From: JACQFZ01 sp041485885 | GTDB lineage: Bacteria; Pseudomonadota; Gammaproteobacteria; Acidiferrobacterales; Sulfurifustaceae | NCBI GenBank assembly: GCA_041485885.1 | Contig: JBGPKL010000005.1 | Location: 62,001-126,000 of the forward strand | Reading direction: 5' to 3' | DNA length: 64,000 bases | Shown: one piece after another, positions 1 through 8,764 of the stretch | Layout: each line of letters begins with the position of its first letter | Numbering within the stretch: the first letter of the stretch is position 1 | Program-made: the position numbers and the translations under genes | The notes under the pieces: generated by a model | What the model was told of the DNA's origin: nothing | The model's database searches: none | Seen by the model: only the letters and a program-made list of their open reading frames with translations

Positions 1-7
1 AACCCAT

Positions 8-94
8 GCCGGGGTGGCGGAACTGGTAGACGCGCTGGACTCAAAATCCAGTGGTGGCAACACCGTGTCGGTTCGATTCCGACCCTCGGTACCA
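8..94 (+). tRNA. tRNA-Leu (anticodon CAA)
   Basis: Complete class II tRNA. The acceptor arm pairs 8-14 with 84-90 (two G-U pairs), the discriminator A is at 91 and CCA is encoded at 92-94. The anticodon arm has a 5-bp stem CTGGA/TCCAG around the 7-base loop CTCAAAA, giving anticodon CAA (reads UUG). A long variable arm and the T-loop motif GTTCGATTCC are present. A deleted copy of its 3' half lies about 0.9 kb downstream (964-1000). Confidence 0.95.
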
Positions 95-458
95 TAAAGA
101 CAAAGAGAAGAGCTACAGCCTTCTCACGACGCAGCCTCACAAAATATTTCGATGGGTTGCGCTTCGCTCCACCCATCCTACGTACTCGGGATGGTCAACT
201 ACAGAGCTAAGGCTGACAGGAACATGGCCGTGGGCGATCTTCAGGAATTTGTGACGCGAGCGCCTGTCTCGGGCGCTAACCGAAGAGCGCTCGACCTGGC
301 GCAGGCATATATCGGAGAGCTACTCCGTCACGGAGCCGACGCCACGGACACGCGCCCAACTACCCGACACTCATAGCAAGTGTAGCGTGCGCTATGCGCG
401 CGATTCTTTTGAAACAGTCGTGCGCATCGCGCGGACGCTACCGAACGGGATTCCCGCG
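95..458. other. Non-coding stretch after tRNA-Leu
   Basis: No gene can be supported here. It carries one copy of the GATGGGTTGCGCTTCGC repeat (151-181). A short open frame begins with ATG near 223 and runs to 376 with fairly protein-like composition, but it has no recognisable family and no clear ribosome binding site, so it is not called. Confidence 0.5.
151..181 (+). repeat. GATGGGTTGCGCTTCGC interspersed repeat
   Basis: A 31-bp unit that starts GATGGGTTGCGCTTCGC and ends CACCCATCCTAC. The same unit occurs in either orientation at 38112-38142, 38236-38266, 40848-40878 and 40968-40998. The ends GATGGGT and ACCCATC form an inverted repeat, so each unit can fold as a hairpin. Confidence 0.85.
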
Positions 459-863
459 TCACCGCATTCGCGGTGCAGGCAAGCTCGGCGTCGGAGCACG
501 GAATATCGCCGGCGGCGGTACCGGCGGCTGAGGCGGCATGTCGTACGCAGCCGGCCACAGAGGCCGAGCCATGGGCGGGTTCACGATCCGCGTATACGGT
601 TCGGGTGAGTCGGATTTGTATGATGGCGACGCTGTATACGACGGGGGCGGAACAGGCATCTCTATGACGTTATGACTCGGGTCGATGTTTTTTTCTTCGA
701 CTTTCGTGACGTGAGACGGCGGCGGGTCCGCCGAATAAACGACCTTGCCGTCGGCGTCGATCCATTTCCACACCTTGACCGTCCCGGCCGACGCGGGCGC
801 GCTGATCGCACCGATCAACGCAATAGCCAGAGTAGCGGTCCTAGCTCGCGTCATACGTTTCAT
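459..863 (-). CDS. DUF4124 domain-containing exported protein
   Basis: The protein has 134 residues when started at the ATG at 863. A GTG at 884 would add seven residues before an otherwise clean signal peptide (Met-Lys-Arg start, hydrophobic core, cut near Ala-Ser-Ala), so the ATG is preferred. The mature N-terminus has the DUF4124 signature, a Trp-Lys-Trp-Ile-Asp-Ala-Asp-Gly-Lys-Val-Val-Tyr-Ser block resembling the usual 'Y-K-W-x-D-x-x-G' motif. The rest is proline-rich and probably unstructured. Proteins of this family are periplasmic or envelope proteins of unknown role. The gene stands alone between tRNA-Leu and a tRNA-Leu remnant, so it may have arrived with a small integrated element. 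Confidence 0.75.
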   Translation of the reverse strand: MKRMTRARTATLAIALIGAISAPASAGTVKVWKWIDADGKVVYSADPPPSHVTKVEEKNIDPSHNVIEMPVPPPSYTASPSYKSDSPEPYTRIVNPPMARPLWPAAYDMPPQPPVPPPAIFRAPTPSLPAPRMR

Positions 864-963
864 CGCTTCGGCTAACCGTGGCACGGTTTACTCGTTTTGA
901 TGGGACTACGCGGTCGGTATCTTCGCAGCAATCTTCCGCCAAGAGAAGCGGCGCTCGGTGACA

Positions 964-1000
964 CAAAATCCAGTGGTGGCAACACTGACCCTCGATACTA
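964..1000 (+). other. tRNA-Leu 3' remnant with internal deletion
   Basis: Bases 964-985 are identical to 42-63 of the intact tRNA-Leu (anticodon loop, variable arm). About 17 bases covering the variable arm and T arm are then missing, and GACCCTCG (987-994) resumes the match, followed by a degenerate end. It cannot make a tRNA. It is what remains of a tRNA-targeted duplication or attachment site. Confidence 0.75.
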
Positions 1001-1075
1001 TCAAGAACAAGGCACGGTCACGCGCTGCATCCGCGCGCGTACCTCATCGATAGAGTCGCGCATGGCGGCCGATTT

Positions 1076-3925
1076 CTATTCGCGGCTCTTCGCGCTCATG
1101 GTGCCGGGTACGACCAGATAGGTTCGTGCCCGCTCGGGCCGTAGCAAATCTTTCGCGAGCGCGTTGACTTCGTCCAAGTTGATGCCGTCGATGATCTTGC
1201 CGGTACGGTTCAAATCATTCAGCCACGCCGCCGCGTTTATCTGGCCGCGCCAGATCTCGAGCTTGAGCCCCACATTGTTCCAGCGATCTTTGAGCAGGCG
1301 TCGCGCGACCGACACCGCGCGAGACAATTCCTCTTGCGTGAAAGGACGCTGCGCCACCGCCTCCACCGTGGCAACGATACGACGTGCCGCATCCCGCGCT
1401 TTCTCCGGGCTCGCATCCGCGCGTATTTGCAGCCAGTTGGGCGTTGCGGTTTCCTGCACCGCGCTTACGCCATAGCTTTCGCCCGTCGCAAAACGCAAGT
1501 CGTTTCGTGCGCGCTCGCCGATCAGGCGTACCAACAGATCTTGTTTGACCCAGCGCGCGTAATTGCGCATGTTCGGCACGGGGAATTCGACGATCGCGTA
1601 AGCAACACTGTCGGCGCTGCGGTATTCCAATGTTTGAATCGCTCCGGGCGGCGGCGCCGGCAACTCCGGAACCGGTGACGCTTTCGCCGGAACCGGCTGC
1701 CGGGCCGGCAACGCGCCGAGCGTGCCGGCGACCTCGCGCAAGATCGCTTCGACGTCGCCGGACGCGGAAACGGACACAATGAGGGGTGCGTCGCGCAGCG
1801 CCGGAACGAGCCACCCCTTAACCTCCTCTAGGCGACGCGCTTTGAGCATCGCCACGTCTGGAGATCCGCAACGCGCATCGCCGGCGCAGCGCCGGCGCAA
1901 AAGCTGGTATTCCAAAACGCTGGACGCGCTCGACTCGCTCGCGGCGACCTCGCGATCGAGGATGCCATTCTGCAACGATGCGAATGCGTCTTCGCGGAAC
2001 CCTGGCGCGGTAAGATGCGCAGCCATGACACGCAGCGCCAGCGGCAGCGCCGCACGCGGAGCGACGGTGCTGAGGCGACAGCGTGTTCCTACGACGGCGA
2101 AGTACAGACTGATTCCCTGCCGCGCCAAACGTTGCGATACATCGGCATACGAATGTGCCGCCAAACCGCCGGATAGAAAATAACGACCCGCGAGATAACT
2201 CAACCCGTCCAGACCCGCCGGTTCGTAGAGACGCCCGCAATCAAGCAAATCGATGCCTACGTGAATCTTGTCCGAGGCACCTTTCGTGTTCAGTACCGCG
2301 ACGCGTACGTGATTTTCGAACGTGGCGACGGTCAGGTCCCGCCGCGGATTCTTGCGGCCGGCAATGACCCCCGGAGCGCCAAAGCTGTCGTAGGCGAAAG
2401 GTTTGTCGACCTCTTGTTGCGCCGCGGTCACGACCGTCAATTCGCTCGCGCGCACGACGTCGCGAACCGCGGCTTCCGTCACATCGGGCTCGAACGTGCC
2501 ACCTAGAAGCCAGCGCCGGTCGCCGTCGACCCACAAGGTCTGCAACGCCGTCTTCAGGTTCGCGCCATCAAGTGCGTCGAGCGTCTGGTCCAGATGCGCA
2601 ACGGTCGGTTCCACGGCATTTAGCGTCGTACGCGATAGTATGGAACCGACGATGGCATCCGCCCGCGCGGGTGATTTTCTCGATGCATCATCGACGATCG
2701 ATTGGTGTAAATAGTATTTGAAGGTCGCCTTGGCCGTTGCGACCTCCTGTTCGGTAAAACCGAACGTCAGCGCCCGCCGCAATTCCTGCTCCGCCGCGGC
2801 CACCGCTTCGCGCCAGTGTGCGGTCGTAGCAATGAGAATGACGCCACCGACGCGCGCCTGCTGAAACTGCACCGCGCTCGTCACGCGGGCGCCGGAAAAG
2901 CTCCCGTTTCCCGAACGTGCCCGCTCCGTCAGGCGGCGCTCGAGGATACTCTGCGCCACGCCGAGCGTGACGATCGTTTCGCGCTCCCGGTAGCTGTCGA
3001 GAAAACAGTCGATCGGTCGCGCCGTCAGGAGCATGACGTTGATGTTGTTACCACGTTCCGGCACGAGACGAACCGCGGAACCGGGGGCAACCAGCACCGG
3101 CGAGGATATCTGCGGTTGCAGATCGTCGGTCGCACTTGTCATGTCGCCGAAGCGAGCGCGGACCAGGCGCGCGGCGACGGTCGCGTCGACGCCGCCCGCC
3201 ACAACTACCATCATGTGCTGCGGCCGGTACCAGCGCCGATAGAAGCGCGCCATATCGTCGCGACCCACTCGACGAACGACGTCCGGCGAGCCGATGGGGC
3301 GATGATTTGTCAGCCAATCCCCGTAGATCATTTCGAGCCCGGCGTCCGATTCGCGTCGGTTGGCGTTATCGCCCAAACGCAACTCGGCGAGAACGACGCC
3401 GCGCTCGGTCTCGAGCGTATCGGCGGGCAGCGTGAGATGGTCAGCCGTTTCGCGCAAAACGAACAACCCGCGATCGAGTATCTCCACGGTCGCGGTCGGC
3501 AGGTCGAGCTTGTACCAAGTGTGCTCATAGCTCGTGAAGGCATTGTTGTGCGCGCCCCAGTGGAGCCCGAGCGCCTCCAGTTCCGTCACGCGCGCGTCAC
3601 CCGGCAAGTTCTCCGAACCGCGGAACGCCATGTGCTCCAGGAAATGCGCGAGTCCTCTTTCGTTGTCGGCTTCATGCAAGGAGCCGGCGTCGACCACCAA
3701 ACGCAACGACACTTCGCGTTGCGCCGGTAGTGGCCAGATCGCGTAGCGCAGGCCGTTGGCGAGTCGACCCCGTACGATTTCAGATCGCGGTGGAAGATCG
3801 CTTCGGCCGCACGGCGACGGCGCCGGATCGAACGGCACCGGGAGGGACGCGCAGGAAACGATGAGGAAAAACGAATAACCGAGTAGACACAGCCGGAGCA
3901 ACGTTCGAATCCGTCGCTTCGCCAT
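1076..3925 (-). CDS. M16 family zinc metallopeptidase, lipoprotein-like
   Basis: The protein has 949 residues from the ATG at 3925. An upstream GTG at 3979 would bury the signal sequence. An N-terminal hydrophobic stretch ends in a lipobox-like Leu-Ile-Val-Ser-Cys (Cys25), suggesting an envelope lipoprotein. The inverted zinc motif HFLEH (His94, Glu97, His98) marks the active M16 domain, and the Glu-rich helix Glu-Thr-Glu-Arg-Gly about 75 residues later would supply the third ligand. The length fits two-half M16B peptidases of the PqqL type, with a catalytic N-half and a substrate-clamping C-half. It lies on the same strand as, and about 60 bp downstream of, the TctCBA operon, but nothing links its function to transport. 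PQQ genes are absent, so pqqL is not assigned. Confidence 0.88.
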   Translation of the reverse strand: MAKRRIRTLLRLCLLGYSFFLIVSCASLPVPFDPAPSPCGRSDLPPRSEIVRGRLANGLRYAIWPLPAQREVSLRLVVDAGSLHEADNERGLAHFLEHMAFRGSENLPGDARVTELEALGLHWGAHNNAFTSYEHTWYKLDLPTATVEILDRGLFVLRETADHLTLPADTLETERGVVLAELRLGDNANRRESDAGLEMIYGDWLTNHRPIGSPDVVRRVGRDDMARFYRRWYRPQHMMVVVAGGVDATVAARLVRARFGDMTSATDDLQPQISSPVLVAPGSAVRLVPERGNNINVMLLTARPIDCFLDSYRERETIVTLGVAQSILERRLTERARSGNGSFSGARVTSAVQFQQARVGGVILIATTAHWREAVAAAEQELRRALTFGFTEQEVATAKATFKYYLHQSIVDDASRKSPARADAIVGSILSRTTLNAVEPTVAHLDQTLDALDGANLKTALQTLWVDGDRRWLLGGTFEPDVTEAAVRDVVRASELTVVTAAQQEVDKPFAYDSFGAPGVIAGRKNPRRDLTVATFENHVRVAVLNTKGASDKIHVGIDLLDCGRLYEPAGLDGLSYLAGRYFLSGGLAAHSYADVSQRLARQGISLYFAVVGTRCRLSTVAPRAALPLALRVMAAHLTAPGFREDAFASLQNGILDREVAASESSASSVLEYQLLRRRCAGDARCGSPDVAMLKARRLEEVKGWLVPALRDAPLIVSVSASGDVEAILREVAGTLGALPARQPVPAKASPVPELPAPPPGAIQTLEYRSADSVAYAIVEFPVPNMRNYARWVKQDLLVRLIGERARNDLRFATGESYGVSAVQETATPNWLQIRADASPEKARDAARRIVATVEAVAQRPFTQEELSRAVSVARRLLKDRWNNVGLKLEIWRGQINAAAWLNDLNRTGKIIDGINLDEVNALAKDLLRPERARTYLVVPGTMSAKSRE

Positions 3926-3985
3926 CGTCACATCAGCGGCACGTACCGCTGGTGCGATTGTCTGGGTACGGCCGATCACATTCGC

Positions 3986-5611
3986 CTACAACACGACTTC
4001 GATCAATCGCGGACCTTGCTCGCGCATCGCGCCGCCGAGCTCGCGTGCGAGCTCGGCGAGATTCTGCACGCGCGCGGCGGGAACGCCCTGCCCTTTTGCG
4101 AGCGCGACCCAGTCGAGGTTGGGGCGGCCGATCTCGAGCATGTCGAGCGCTTTGCGGCCGGCTTCGCCGGCGCCGACGTTTTTGAATTCGCCTTTGAGAA
4201 TTTCATACGTGCGGTTGGCGAAGATGAGCGTGACGATGTTCAGGCTCTCGCGCGCCATGGTCCAGAGGGCTTGCACCGTGTACATGCCGCTGCCGTCGCC
4301 TTCGAGGCAGATAACTTTGCGGTCGGGACAGGCGACCGCGGCGCCGACGGCGACGGGCATCCCCATGCCGATCGAGCCGCCGGTGTTCACCATCCAGTCG
4401 TGCGGAGGTCCGTTCTTTGTCGCCGGCACGAGGCCGCGGCCGGAGGTGATCGATTCGTCGACCACGATTGCGTTTTCCGGCAGCAGCGCCGCGACGACGG
4501 TGGCGATACCGGGGAACGTGAACGCTCCGCTCGGAATCGCCGGACGCACGAGTTGCTCGCGCTTCGGCTCGAACTTTGCGGCGCCGAGTAAATCCGCAAG
4601 GCGTTGGACCGCGTCGACGCCGTCTTCAGCGACGTCGGCGAGCGTCATGACCTCGCACCCGGCGGGCACGAGCGAGCTCGGCTTGTTCGGATACGCGAAG
4701 AAAGAAACGGGCGCGACCGCGTTCACCAGCACCATCCGGCGCACGTTGACGAGGCGCTTGATCGCCATGTCCACGACGTACGGAATGCGATCGACATTGA
4801 CGCGCCCGGCGCCGCGCTCGACGCGCGCCATTTGCGTCGGGCTCAGCAGCTCCGCACCCGTCGCCGCCGCGATGCGCCCGCAAATTTCGAGCGGCGCTTC
4901 GCGCAGCATCGGGCCGCTCAGAATTAGCGCGGCTTGACCTTGCCGTAAAAAGTCGGCGGCCGCGCGCGCGCGCGCCTCGTCCACCTTTGCACGCGCCGGA
5001 ACCGGCTTCGGGCGCACCGGCACGTGCTTCGTTTCGCTCCACTGGCTGTCGGCGGGCAGGATCAGCGTGCTGATTCTGCCGGGCGGCGTCAGCGCCGCGG
5101 CGACGGCGGCGGCGGCATCTTCCGCCGTTTCCGACGGCGACTCGGACGTCTTGATCCACTGCGAGTACGCACGCGCGATGCCGGCGATGTCGGAGTTCAA
5201 CGGCGGATCGAAGCGCCGGTGATACGTCGCGTGCTCGCCGACGACGTTCACGATCGGCATGAACGCGCGGTGCGCGTTATGCAGATTCGAAAGCGCGTTG
5301 CCCAAACCCGGACCGAGGTGAAACAACGTCGCAGCCGGCCGGCCGGTCATGCGCGCGTAGCCGTCGGCCGCGCCGCTCGCCACGCCTTCGAACAACACCA
5401 GCACGCAGCGCATCTCATCGACGCGATCGAGCGCGGCGACGAAGTGCATCTCCGACGTGCCGGGATTCGTGAAACAGGTATCGACGCCGCAGTCGACGAG
5501 CGTGCGAATCAGACTTTCAGCGCCGGTCATGCTTTGTCCGGCGGCGCCGGGTCGCGGTTCGGTTTGACGAGTTTCACGAGGGACGGCGGTGGCAGAAGTT
5601 TTCGTTTCCAT
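3986..5611 (-). CDS. ThDP-dependent acetolactate synthase large-subunit-like enzyme
   Basis: The protein has 541 residues. The N-terminal ThDP domain has Phe-Glu-Gly-Val-Ala-Ser-Gly-Ala-Ala-Asp-Gly-Tyr-Ala-Arg (catalytic Glu of the PYR domain). A central Rossmann-like domain follows, and the C-terminal PP domain has Gly-Asp-Gly-Ser followed about 25 residues later by Asn, the ThDP/Mg signature. The family includes acetolactate synthases, benzoylformate decarboxylases and many unassigned 2-oxoacid decarboxylases. No small regulatory subunit is adjacent, so a biosynthetic IlvB role is unlikely. The start at 5611 has GAGGAG nine bases upstream. It begins three bases after the end of tctA, so it is the last gene of the TctCBA operon. 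I infer that it acts on the carboxylate (or its product) imported by that transporter. Confidence 0.82.
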   Translation of the reverse strand: METKTSATAVPRETRQTEPRPGAAGQSMTGAESLIRTLVDCGVDTCFTNPGTSEMHFVAALDRVDEMRCVLVLFEGVASGAADGYARMTGRPAATLFHLGPGLGNALSNLHNAHRAFMPIVNVVGEHATYHRRFDPPLNSDIAGIARAYSQWIKTSESPSETAEDAAAAVAAALTPPGRISTLILPADSQWSETKHVPVRPKPVPARAKVDEARARAAADFLRQGQAALILSGPMLREAPLEICGRIAAATGAELLSPTQMARVERGAGRVNVDRIPYVVDMAIKRLVNVRRMVLVNAVAPVSFFAYPNKPSSLVPAGCEVMTLADVAEDGVDAVQRLADLLGAAKFEPKREQLVRPAIPSGAFTFPGIATVVAALLPENAIVVDESITSGRGLVPATKNGPPHDWMVNTGGSIGMGMPVAVGAAVACPDRKVICLEGDGSGMYTVQALWTMARESLNIVTLIFANRTYEILKGEFKNVGAGEAGRKALDMLEIGRPNLDWVALAKGQGVPAARVQNLAELARELGGAMREQGPRLIEVVL

Positions 5612-5614
5612 AAC

Positions 5615-7123
5615 TTAGGACTCCTCGTCGAGTGCGACGCGTTTTCGTTTGGCGTTCAACCACGGCACCAGCGGCGACAGCAGCAACAGCGCCGCGAGTA
5701 CCAGGCAGGTGAGCGAGATCGGGCGGGTGACGAAGAAGGAAAAATCGCCCTGGCTCAGTATTAAGGATTTGCGCAAATTATTTTCCATCAGTGGGCCGAG
5801 CACGAACGCGAGGATCAGCGGCGCCGGTTCGTAGCCGAATTTGCGCATCAGATAACCGAGTATGCCGAAGCCGATCATTAGATAGATGTCGAAGATCGCG
5901 CCCGAGATGCCGTACACGCCGACGATACAGAAGAGCAAGATGAGTGGGAACAGCGTCTTGTACGGCACCTTCAGCACCTGCACCCACATGCCGATCAGCG
6001 GAAGATTCAGGATCAGCAGCATGATGTTGCCGATGTACATGCTCGCCACGATGCCCCAGAACAAATCCGGGTTTTGCGTCATCAGCAGCGGCCCCGGTTG
6101 CAAACCGTGCACGATGAAAGCGCCGAGCAGCAACGCCATCACCACGTTCGGCGGTATACCGAGTGTCAGCAACGGAATGAACGCGCCGCCCGCGGCGGCG
6201 TTGTTCGCGGACTCCGGGCCGGCGACGCCTTCGATCGCGCCTTTGCCGAAACGCTCGGGCGTGCGCGAGACGCGCTTCTCGAGCGCATAAGATAGGAACG
6301 AGCTGATCACCGCGCCGCCACCCGGCAGAATGCCGAGAAAAAATCCGAGCACGGAACCGCGCGCGATCGGCGCGGCGCTTTGTTTCCAGTCCTGGCGGGT
6401 GGGCATCAAGTTGCGGATTTTGGTCTCGAAGATCTGGCGCTTCAGCGGCTGCTCAAGATTGCTCAGGATTTCCGCAATGCCGAACAAGCCCATGACGATC
6501 GGCACCAGACCGACGCCATCGATCAACTCGAGCTGATCGAACGTGAGGCGCGCGGCGCCATTGATCGAATCCAAGCCGATGAGCCCGAGCACCAGACCGA
6601 CGGCGGCCATGACCAGCGCCTTGAGCAGCGAGCCGTGCGACAAATACGTCAGGATGCAAAGCCCGAGCACCATCAAGCTGAAGTATTCCGCCGGGCCGAA
6701 CTTGACCGCCCAGCGCGCGAGCGTCGGCGCAAGCAGCATGAGACCCACGATCGCGACGGTGCCGGCGATGAACGACCCGAACGCCGCGATGCCGAGCGCG
6801 GGTCCGGCCCGGCCCTGCTTCGCCATCTCGTAGCCGTCGAGACACGTCACGACGGACGCCGCCTCTCCGGGAATGTTTACTAAGATCGCCGTGGTCGAGC
6901 CGCCGTACATCGAACCGTAGTAAATTCCGGCGAGCATAATGATTCCGCCCGTAGGCGACACGTTGAACGTAACCGGCAGCAGCAGCGACATTGCCGCGAC
7001 CGGGCCGATGCCCGGCAGCACGCCGACCAGCGTGCCGATGAAAACGCCGATGAAACAGTACAGCAGATTGCCTGGCTGTAGCGCGACACTGAAGCCGAGC
7101 GCGAGGCTCGATAGCAAATCCAT
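5615..7123 (-). CDS. tctA: Tripartite tricarboxylate transporter, large membrane subunit TctA
   Basis: The 502-residue integral membrane protein has about eleven to twelve hydrophobic segments. The N-terminal glycine-rich Gly-Val-Leu-Pro-Gly-Ile-Gly-Pro motif and the second-half Gly-Ile-Leu-Pro-Gly-Gly-Gly motif are hallmarks of TctA. It forms the secondary transport channel with TctB and takes carboxylates delivered by the periplasmic TctC. It starts three bases after tctB and stops three bases before the ThDP enzyme, showing tight translational coupling. Confidence 0.93.
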   Translation of the reverse strand: MDLLSSLALGFSVALQPGNLLYCFIGVFIGTLVGVLPGIGPVAAMSLLLPVTFNVSPTGGIIMLAGIYYGSMYGGSTTAILVNIPGEAASVVTCLDGYEMAKQGRAGPALGIAAFGSFIAGTVAIVGLMLLAPTLARWAVKFGPAEYFSLMVLGLCILTYLSHGSLLKALVMAAVGLVLGLIGLDSINGAARLTFDQLELIDGVGLVPIVMGLFGIAEILSNLEQPLKRQIFETKIRNLMPTRQDWKQSAAPIARGSVLGFFLGILPGGGAVISSFLSYALEKRVSRTPERFGKGAIEGVAGPESANNAAAGGAFIPLLTLGIPPNVVMALLLGAFIVHGLQPGPLLMTQNPDLFWGIVASMYIGNIMLLILNLPLIGMWVQVLKVPYKTLFPLILLFCIVGVYGISGAIFDIYLMIGFGILGYLMRKFGYEPAPLILAFVLGPLMENNLRKSLILSQGDFSFFVTRPISLTCLVLAALLLLSPLVPWLNAKRKRVALDEES

Positions 7124-7126
7124 CGC

Positions 7127-7585
7127 TCAGCCCCAACCGAAGTAACCGGCGGGCAACTGAATGCCGAGCCAGCGATGGAAGACGAGATCGCAGAACGCCG
7201 TGGCGAGCACCGCGAGTAACACGGTGGCCCACCACGGTGTCGGCTCGACGGCGCGGAACAACACGATCAGGAGCAACACCGTCGTCGGAATAAAACCGAG
7301 CCACGGCAATAGCAGCGCATATACGCACAGCGCGAGGACGAAGCGCACGACTCGCCCGTATTGCACGCCCGCCCAAAGCTCGCCGAAGCGCGCCGTCGCC
7401 GGACCGACCAACGCCGCGACAAAAATCCCCGCGCAGAGCACCACCATGAGCACGCCGACCCAGAAAATCATCAGACCGGAACCCGGATCGCGTAACTCCC
7501 CGAGATCCAGCTCCAGTCCGGCGTGAATGAAATAAGCGCCGACCAAAATCCACAGGCCGGCGCTCCATAGGTCAGCGGTACGCAT
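7127..7585 (-). CDS. tctB: Tripartite tricarboxylate transporter, small membrane subunit TctB
   Basis: The protein has 152 residues with four hydrophobic segments, the size and topology usual for TctB. The ATG at 7585 puts the conserved Thr-Ala-Asp-Leu-Trp-Ser-Ala-Gly motif at the N-terminus; an upstream start at 7627 would add 14 polar residues and run into repeat DNA. It pairs with TctA in the inner membrane. A 214-bp gap holding repeat elements separates it from tctC, which is unusual in an otherwise compact operon and may uncouple receptor from channel expression. Confidence 0.88.
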   Translation of the reverse strand: MRTADLWSAGLWILVGAYFIHAGLELDLGELRDPGSGLMIFWVGVLMVVLCAGIFVAALVGPATARFGELWAGVQYGRVVRFVLALCVYALLLPWLGFIPTTVLLLIVLFRAVEPTPWWATVLLAVLATAFCDLVFHRWLGIQLPAGYFGWG

Positions 7586-7609
7586 GCGCTCGTCGAGAGT
7601 CCAGTGCCC

Positions 7610-7801
7610 TAAAGAAGCTCTGATCAAGTTCGGATGACTTGACCAAGCCTTCCCAATTATTAGTTAGGGAAACTCCGATTATTTCCGTTCGTCCTGAGCT
7701 TGTCGAAGGACGGTTAGTAGCAAGGTATTGATTCCCGTGGCCCGCCGTTCATGGTTCGACAAGCTCACCACGAACGACGGGAATTAATTAGACCTTCTTT
7801 A
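7610..7801. repeat. Terminal-inverted-repeat element, copy A (with a mini copy)
   Basis: The main element is 7664-7801. Its left end TTAGGGAAACTCCGATTATT (7664-7683) is an imperfect inverted match to its right end at 7782-7801. The core is an inverted pair of the TTCGTCCTGAGCTTGTCGAA-type repeat (about 7687-7712 and 7747-7778). The right end supplies the TAA stop codon of tctC (7799-7801). A second pair of related ends only about 50 bp apart (7610-7658) looks like a core-less mini copy. The DNA could fold into a long stem between tctC and tctB. Confidence 0.75.
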
Positions 7802-8764
7802 GTTGTTGGTTTTGTTAAGCGCGAGCCGCGTGACGATCGCTTTTTCCTCCGCTATTTTTTCCATCGCAAATTTCTGATAGCTCGCCGTATCCATATAGTT
7901 CGGCACCATGTCGAACTTGGCCAAGGTGGCGATGACCGCCGGATCGTCGATCGCTTTCTTGAACGCGTCATTCAGCACCTTCACCACTTTCGGATCCATG
8001 CCCTTTGGGCCGGCGATACCAAACGGCGAATCGGCGACCATGTCGATGCCGAGTTCTCTCAGCGTCGGAACGTTCGGCCAGTTCTTGGTGCGCTGCGCGC
8101 CCCACGTCACCAGCAAACGCAGCTCGCCGGCATTGACGAGCGGCCCCCACCCCGTCGAATCCGCGCTCGCCGACACGTGTCCGCCGAGCACCGCGGCGTT
8201 GGTTTCGGCGTTCCCTTTGAACGGAACATGCGTCCACTTGACGCCTTCGCGCAGTGCGATCTGCTCCATCGCGATATGCAGCGAGGTGCCGGCGCCGGGC
8301 GAGGCGTAGGTAATTTTTCCCGGATTCGCTTTCGCCTCATTTAATAGTTCGCGGAAGGTCTTCCACGGCGAATCGGCTTTAACGACGACGCCGAAGGTGT
8401 AACCGGTGAGGTGCGCGATATAGGTGAAGTCCCTGGTGGGATCGAACGTCGACTTCGTCATGTGCGGCAGCCGAAAGACAGTAATCGGTATTTGCGAAAT
8501 GGTGTAGCCGTCGGGCTTCGCGCTGGCGACCATTGTCGACGGGCCGAGCATGCCGGAAGCACCGGGCTTGTTGTCGATGACGATTGGTTGGCCCAGATGC
8601 TTCGACGCCGATTCCGCCACCGCGCGCATTGCGACGTCGGTCGTGCCGCCGGCCGGCCAGGGAATGATCAACGTGACGGGTTTCGACGGAAAATCCGCGG
8701 CCCCGGCGGCGGTCGCGCCGACGGCAAGCAAGCACGCGGCGATGTGTCTCGCTATCTTGATCAT
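7799..8764 (-). CDS. tctC: Tripartite tricarboxylate transporter substrate-binding protein (Bug family)
   Basis: The protein has 321 residues. A signal peptide (about residues 1-22, ending Ala-Gly-Ala-Ala) is followed by the Bug-family opening Phe-Pro-Ser-Lys-Pro-Val-Thr-Leu-Ile-Ile-Pro-Trp-Pro-Ala-Gly-Gly and the Lys-Pro-Gly-Ala-Ser-Gly motif that binds the substrate carboxylate through a water. It is a periplasmic receptor that delivers a carboxylic acid to TctAB. An AGGAGGA ribosome site lies six bases before the ATG. It is the first gene of the operon. The substrate cannot be told from sequence; the downstream ThDP enzyme hints at a 2-oxo or aromatic acid. Confidence 0.93.
   Translation of the reverse strand: MIKIARHIAACLLAVGATAAGAADFPSKPVTLIIPWPAGGTTDVAMRAVAESASKHLGQPIVIDNKPGASGMLGPSTMVASAKPDGYTISQIPITVFRLPHMTKSTFDPTRDFTYIAHLTGYTFGVVVKADSPWKTFRELLNEAKANPGKITYASPGAGTSLHIAMEQIALREGVKWTHVPFKGNAETNAAVLGGHVSASADSTGWGPLVNAGELRLLVTWGAQRTKNWPNVPTLRELGIDMVADSPFGIAGPKGMDPKVVKVLNDAFKKAIDDPAVIATLAKFDMVPNYMDTASYQKFAMEKIAEEKAIVTRLALNKTNN

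Noticed and set aside
152..376. Small plus-strand frame downstream of tRNA-Leu
   Set aside because: Its first part is a hairpin repeat. The later part is protein-like but too short and without family or ribosome site to be called.
2816..3730. A 304-codon plus-strand frame opposite the M16 peptidase gene
   Set aside because: It is an antisense shadow of a conserved gene, without a ribosome binding site or recognisable domain.
7687..7778. Taking the TTCGTCCTGAGCTTGTCGAA inverted pair as a CRISPR or phage site
   Set aside because: There are only two inverted copies and no spacers. It is the core of a terminal-inverted-repeat element.
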